64,000 nt of DNA from Xiphias gladius (taxonomy: Eukaryota > Chordata > Actinopteri > Istiophoriformes > Xiphiidae), in assembly GCF_016859285.1 (NCBI RefSeq), contig NC_053403.1:18602948-18666947 (forward strand). The letters are read 5' to 3'. The notes beneath the pieces are model-generated. The model saw only the letters and a program-made list of their open reading frames with translations. It was not told where the DNA came from and made no database searches. Shown here in pieces: positions 52,202 to 64,000 of the stretch. The translations under genes were made by a program, and so were the position numbers. Position 1 is the first letter of the stretch. Every line of letters starts with the position of its first letter.

Positions 52202-53500
52202 TGAATAGGAATGTCCTTTTTATCCAATCAAGTTCTGTACATAAACATCTTTCTACCATACACAATGCATCGACGACAATTCAGTTATAAGGGTTCCCAT
52301 TGCTTTCAGAAACTGCACAAAAACATTATCTCTTTACCACTTCCAATCTGGATTACACACACTATAGCCCCTACTAATCTTTACCCCAATACACTTTGTA
52401 CAAGGTCCAATAGTGCTCCACTGTAGAGGTAAATGAACAAATTTGTTTATCATGGTTAGTTAGTCCCCCTGAGAACATTGTAGAGACACATCTATGAGCA
52501 CAATCTACTCACTGTAGAACTGATTTTTTTTTTTTCCTACATTTCCACCGCAGAGACTTAGGAGGCTGGATTTACCAACAGGCACCAACAGTCTGATTTT
52601 TTAACTCTTTGGCACCCAGATCATATATTTTCCTGGCTGTGAAAATGTGAGGAAACGCATGAATTCAATCTGAGTGACAAAATATTTGGAACCAAATGTG
52701 CTGTTACTGTATCATTACTGCCTGGAGGCTATTATAATTCTAATTAGCAAATTCCTAAAATGACAACAGGATGTTTCAAATCATTGTAGCTAACCTCTCT
52801 GGTTCTCATCCCAAATTATTTTCTTATTAACAATTTTTTCATCCCAAAAGATTAGCTGTAATATATGGCATCTTTTGGGTACACTAATGTTCCGTCCCCT
52901 TTATACCTTTTGAACCTGAAGAATCTTATATTGTAGCAGCATAGTTGGGATATTCATCTGAGGGACTCTGGCCTATGCATGTGTTTGTTTCTTCAATACA
53001 GTCCATTTTCATACATTTCCTAATGTAAAACTAACAAGAGCCATGATTCGGATGTTTAACTTATGATGCTTTTGTCAATTTCAAATGCTCCAGTACACCC
53101 TCAAAAAAGCCAGTAGGTAGACATCATGTTTTCATGTACCCAGGAGAGTGTACGGAATATAAAGAGAGAGAGCCTGATGTCATGTGAAATAGGTTGGCAA
53201 GCGATGGGAGAACACAGCATTCTTTTTTCCATTCATATAGTTGAGTTCAGTTTAGTTGAGCCTGTTGTCAGGACACTGTGCCAAATCCTAACTTGAGATA
53301 GCCACACTTCACCACCATTTCTAAACCCCACAAATCTGCCAATCACAAATGTGCATTTCCTCTGAGTCATCAATGCATGATTAATGTCTGATGCATGGTT
53401 TAGATGTAATATTTCAGGACTTTTAAGGTAGGCAGTCTCCTCTCAAATTAGGATTGGGCCCTCTGACTCTGCGTGAAGTGGTACTTTTGGCTGTGGTCCC

Positions 53501-63313
<9,813 letters not shown>

Positions 63314-64000
63314 CTTCTCTACTTCAAAGCTTCCTGTGGAGGTTTGTAAAAGTACAATGGATGCTTTTCTCAAACTATTCTCTCTAAATCAGTTTACTGG
63401 TTGGGAAGAAGCGGTTTTGTCCTCCACGTCCCCCGTTATTCAGAAACTTTGACACAGGAGAAATTAATCTTAGGCCTCGTCCGTCTCGAAGTGTCGCACT
63501 TTATGAAGATGCGCACCAGTGTCCAGAGGTATCCCGCGCGCTATCCATATCTGGCACCAGCGCCTCTCGCAGCAACTGTCAGTCCGTATGGCGGGTCGAG
63601 CTCAGTTCTTCTCTTCCCCATAAAAACCACAGTTGGGAGAACTTTTAAGTACCCGAAAGAAGTCACATACCCCACGCAGAATCTCCCCGTCCGCACCGGC
63701 GCTCGCTTATTCAACTACTTTAAACTCTGAGTCATTCCGTCGTGGGTGGGTGGGTGTTTTCTTCCAATACATTGACATCTGGAGTTCATACTATGCTGTG
63801 CGTTTTGCTAGCTATCTGTCTGATGCGTTAATCCATTATCCAGCTGAAGTTCATCCACCGGTTCGAGTGTGCGTGTGCGTATGTGTGTGTTGGTGTGTGT
63901 ACCGCCCAGCCAACCGGTTTCGGTAAACTTGCTATTTACGCACGCATTCAGAAGTTCGATGCTGAGGGAGTTGGGGGTGGGATGCTCATTGCTCACAGCT
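63314..64000 (-). promoter_or_regulatory. ism2: ism2 5' UTR and probable promoter
   Basis: Upstream of the ism2 ATG, CpG density rises between about 63470 and 63720 ('cccgcgcgctatcc', 'ccgtccgcaccggcgctcgc'). A TATA-like CATAAAG on the minus strand at about 63499-63505 lies some 190 bp before the ATG. The start site is not determinable by eye. Confidence 0.45.

Larger units (their letters stand above)
45380..53500. other. Intergenic region between tRNA-Thr and ism2
   Basis: No convincing gene. It holds a dispersed repeat (46950-47256), a fold-back MITE (50766-51300), a TA-rich microsatellite (51736-51797), and presumably the ism2 3' UTR at its right end. The 138-codon frame at 47381 and 118-codon frame at 49170 show no family signature or supporting splice structure. 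Confidence 0.6.

Noticed and set aside
63314..63373. An upstream in-frame extension of ism2 exon 1
   Set aside because: It would begin at TTG, not ATG; the ATG at 63313 has a good context and directly precedes the signal peptide.

Overview
The window is vertebrate nuclear DNA and almost certainly from a percomorph teleost. It shows split genes with GT/AG introns, many long (CA/GT)n microsatellites, a Tc1-like transposon, hAT relics, fold-back MITEs carrying the 'gttagcttagcataaagactggaaac' type core, and a restriction-like-endonuclease retrotransposon of a kind common in fish. Nothing bacterial or viral was found. All three protein-coding loci lie on the minus strand.

Layout. (1) Positions 1-38709 hold the 5' part of ccdc85c. 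The large first coding exon is at 38001-38709, followed by a 33.5 kb intron, exon 2 at 4379-4458, and at least 4.4 kb of intron 2; the 3' exons lie off the window's left edge. Intron 1 is the main repeat reservoir: a non-autonomous DNA element at 6543-7359, a hAT relic with BED-finger remnants at 8339-9685, a Tc1 copy at 10683-12132, a 480-bp AT-rich palindromic satellite at 13782-14259, and a degenerate non-LTR retrotransposon at 24820-26812. (2) Positions 40604-45089 hold a complete 15-exon cholesterol 24-hydroxylase (cyp46a1) locus. I could place every exon, but it carries an in-frame TGA, a lost splice donor and several exon phase conflicts, so I call it a pseudogene. (3) A tRNA-Thr(UGU) gene at 45234-45306 points away from the cyp46a1 start, 144 bp off. 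(4) About 8 kb of intergenic DNA follows. (5) Positions 53501-63313 hold a complete six-exon isthmin-2 gene (ism2): signal peptide, low-complexity acidic region, thrombospondin type-1 repeat and AMOP domain, 473 codons. Its probable promoter fills the right end.

The genes share no pathway. Ccdc85c is a cell-junction/polarity coiled-coil protein, Cyp46a1 is the brain cholesterol 24-hydroxylase, and isthmin-2 is a secreted protein. Their order recalls human chromosome 14q, where CCDC85C and CYP46A1 are close together at 14q32.2 and ISM2 lies at 14q24.3. I found no convincing new biological system. The most useful observations are the multiple lesions in an otherwise well-preserved cyp46a1, the inverted tail at the edge of the retrotransposon, a 280-bp fold-back in ism2 intron 1, and the palindromic satellite in ccdc85c intron 1.
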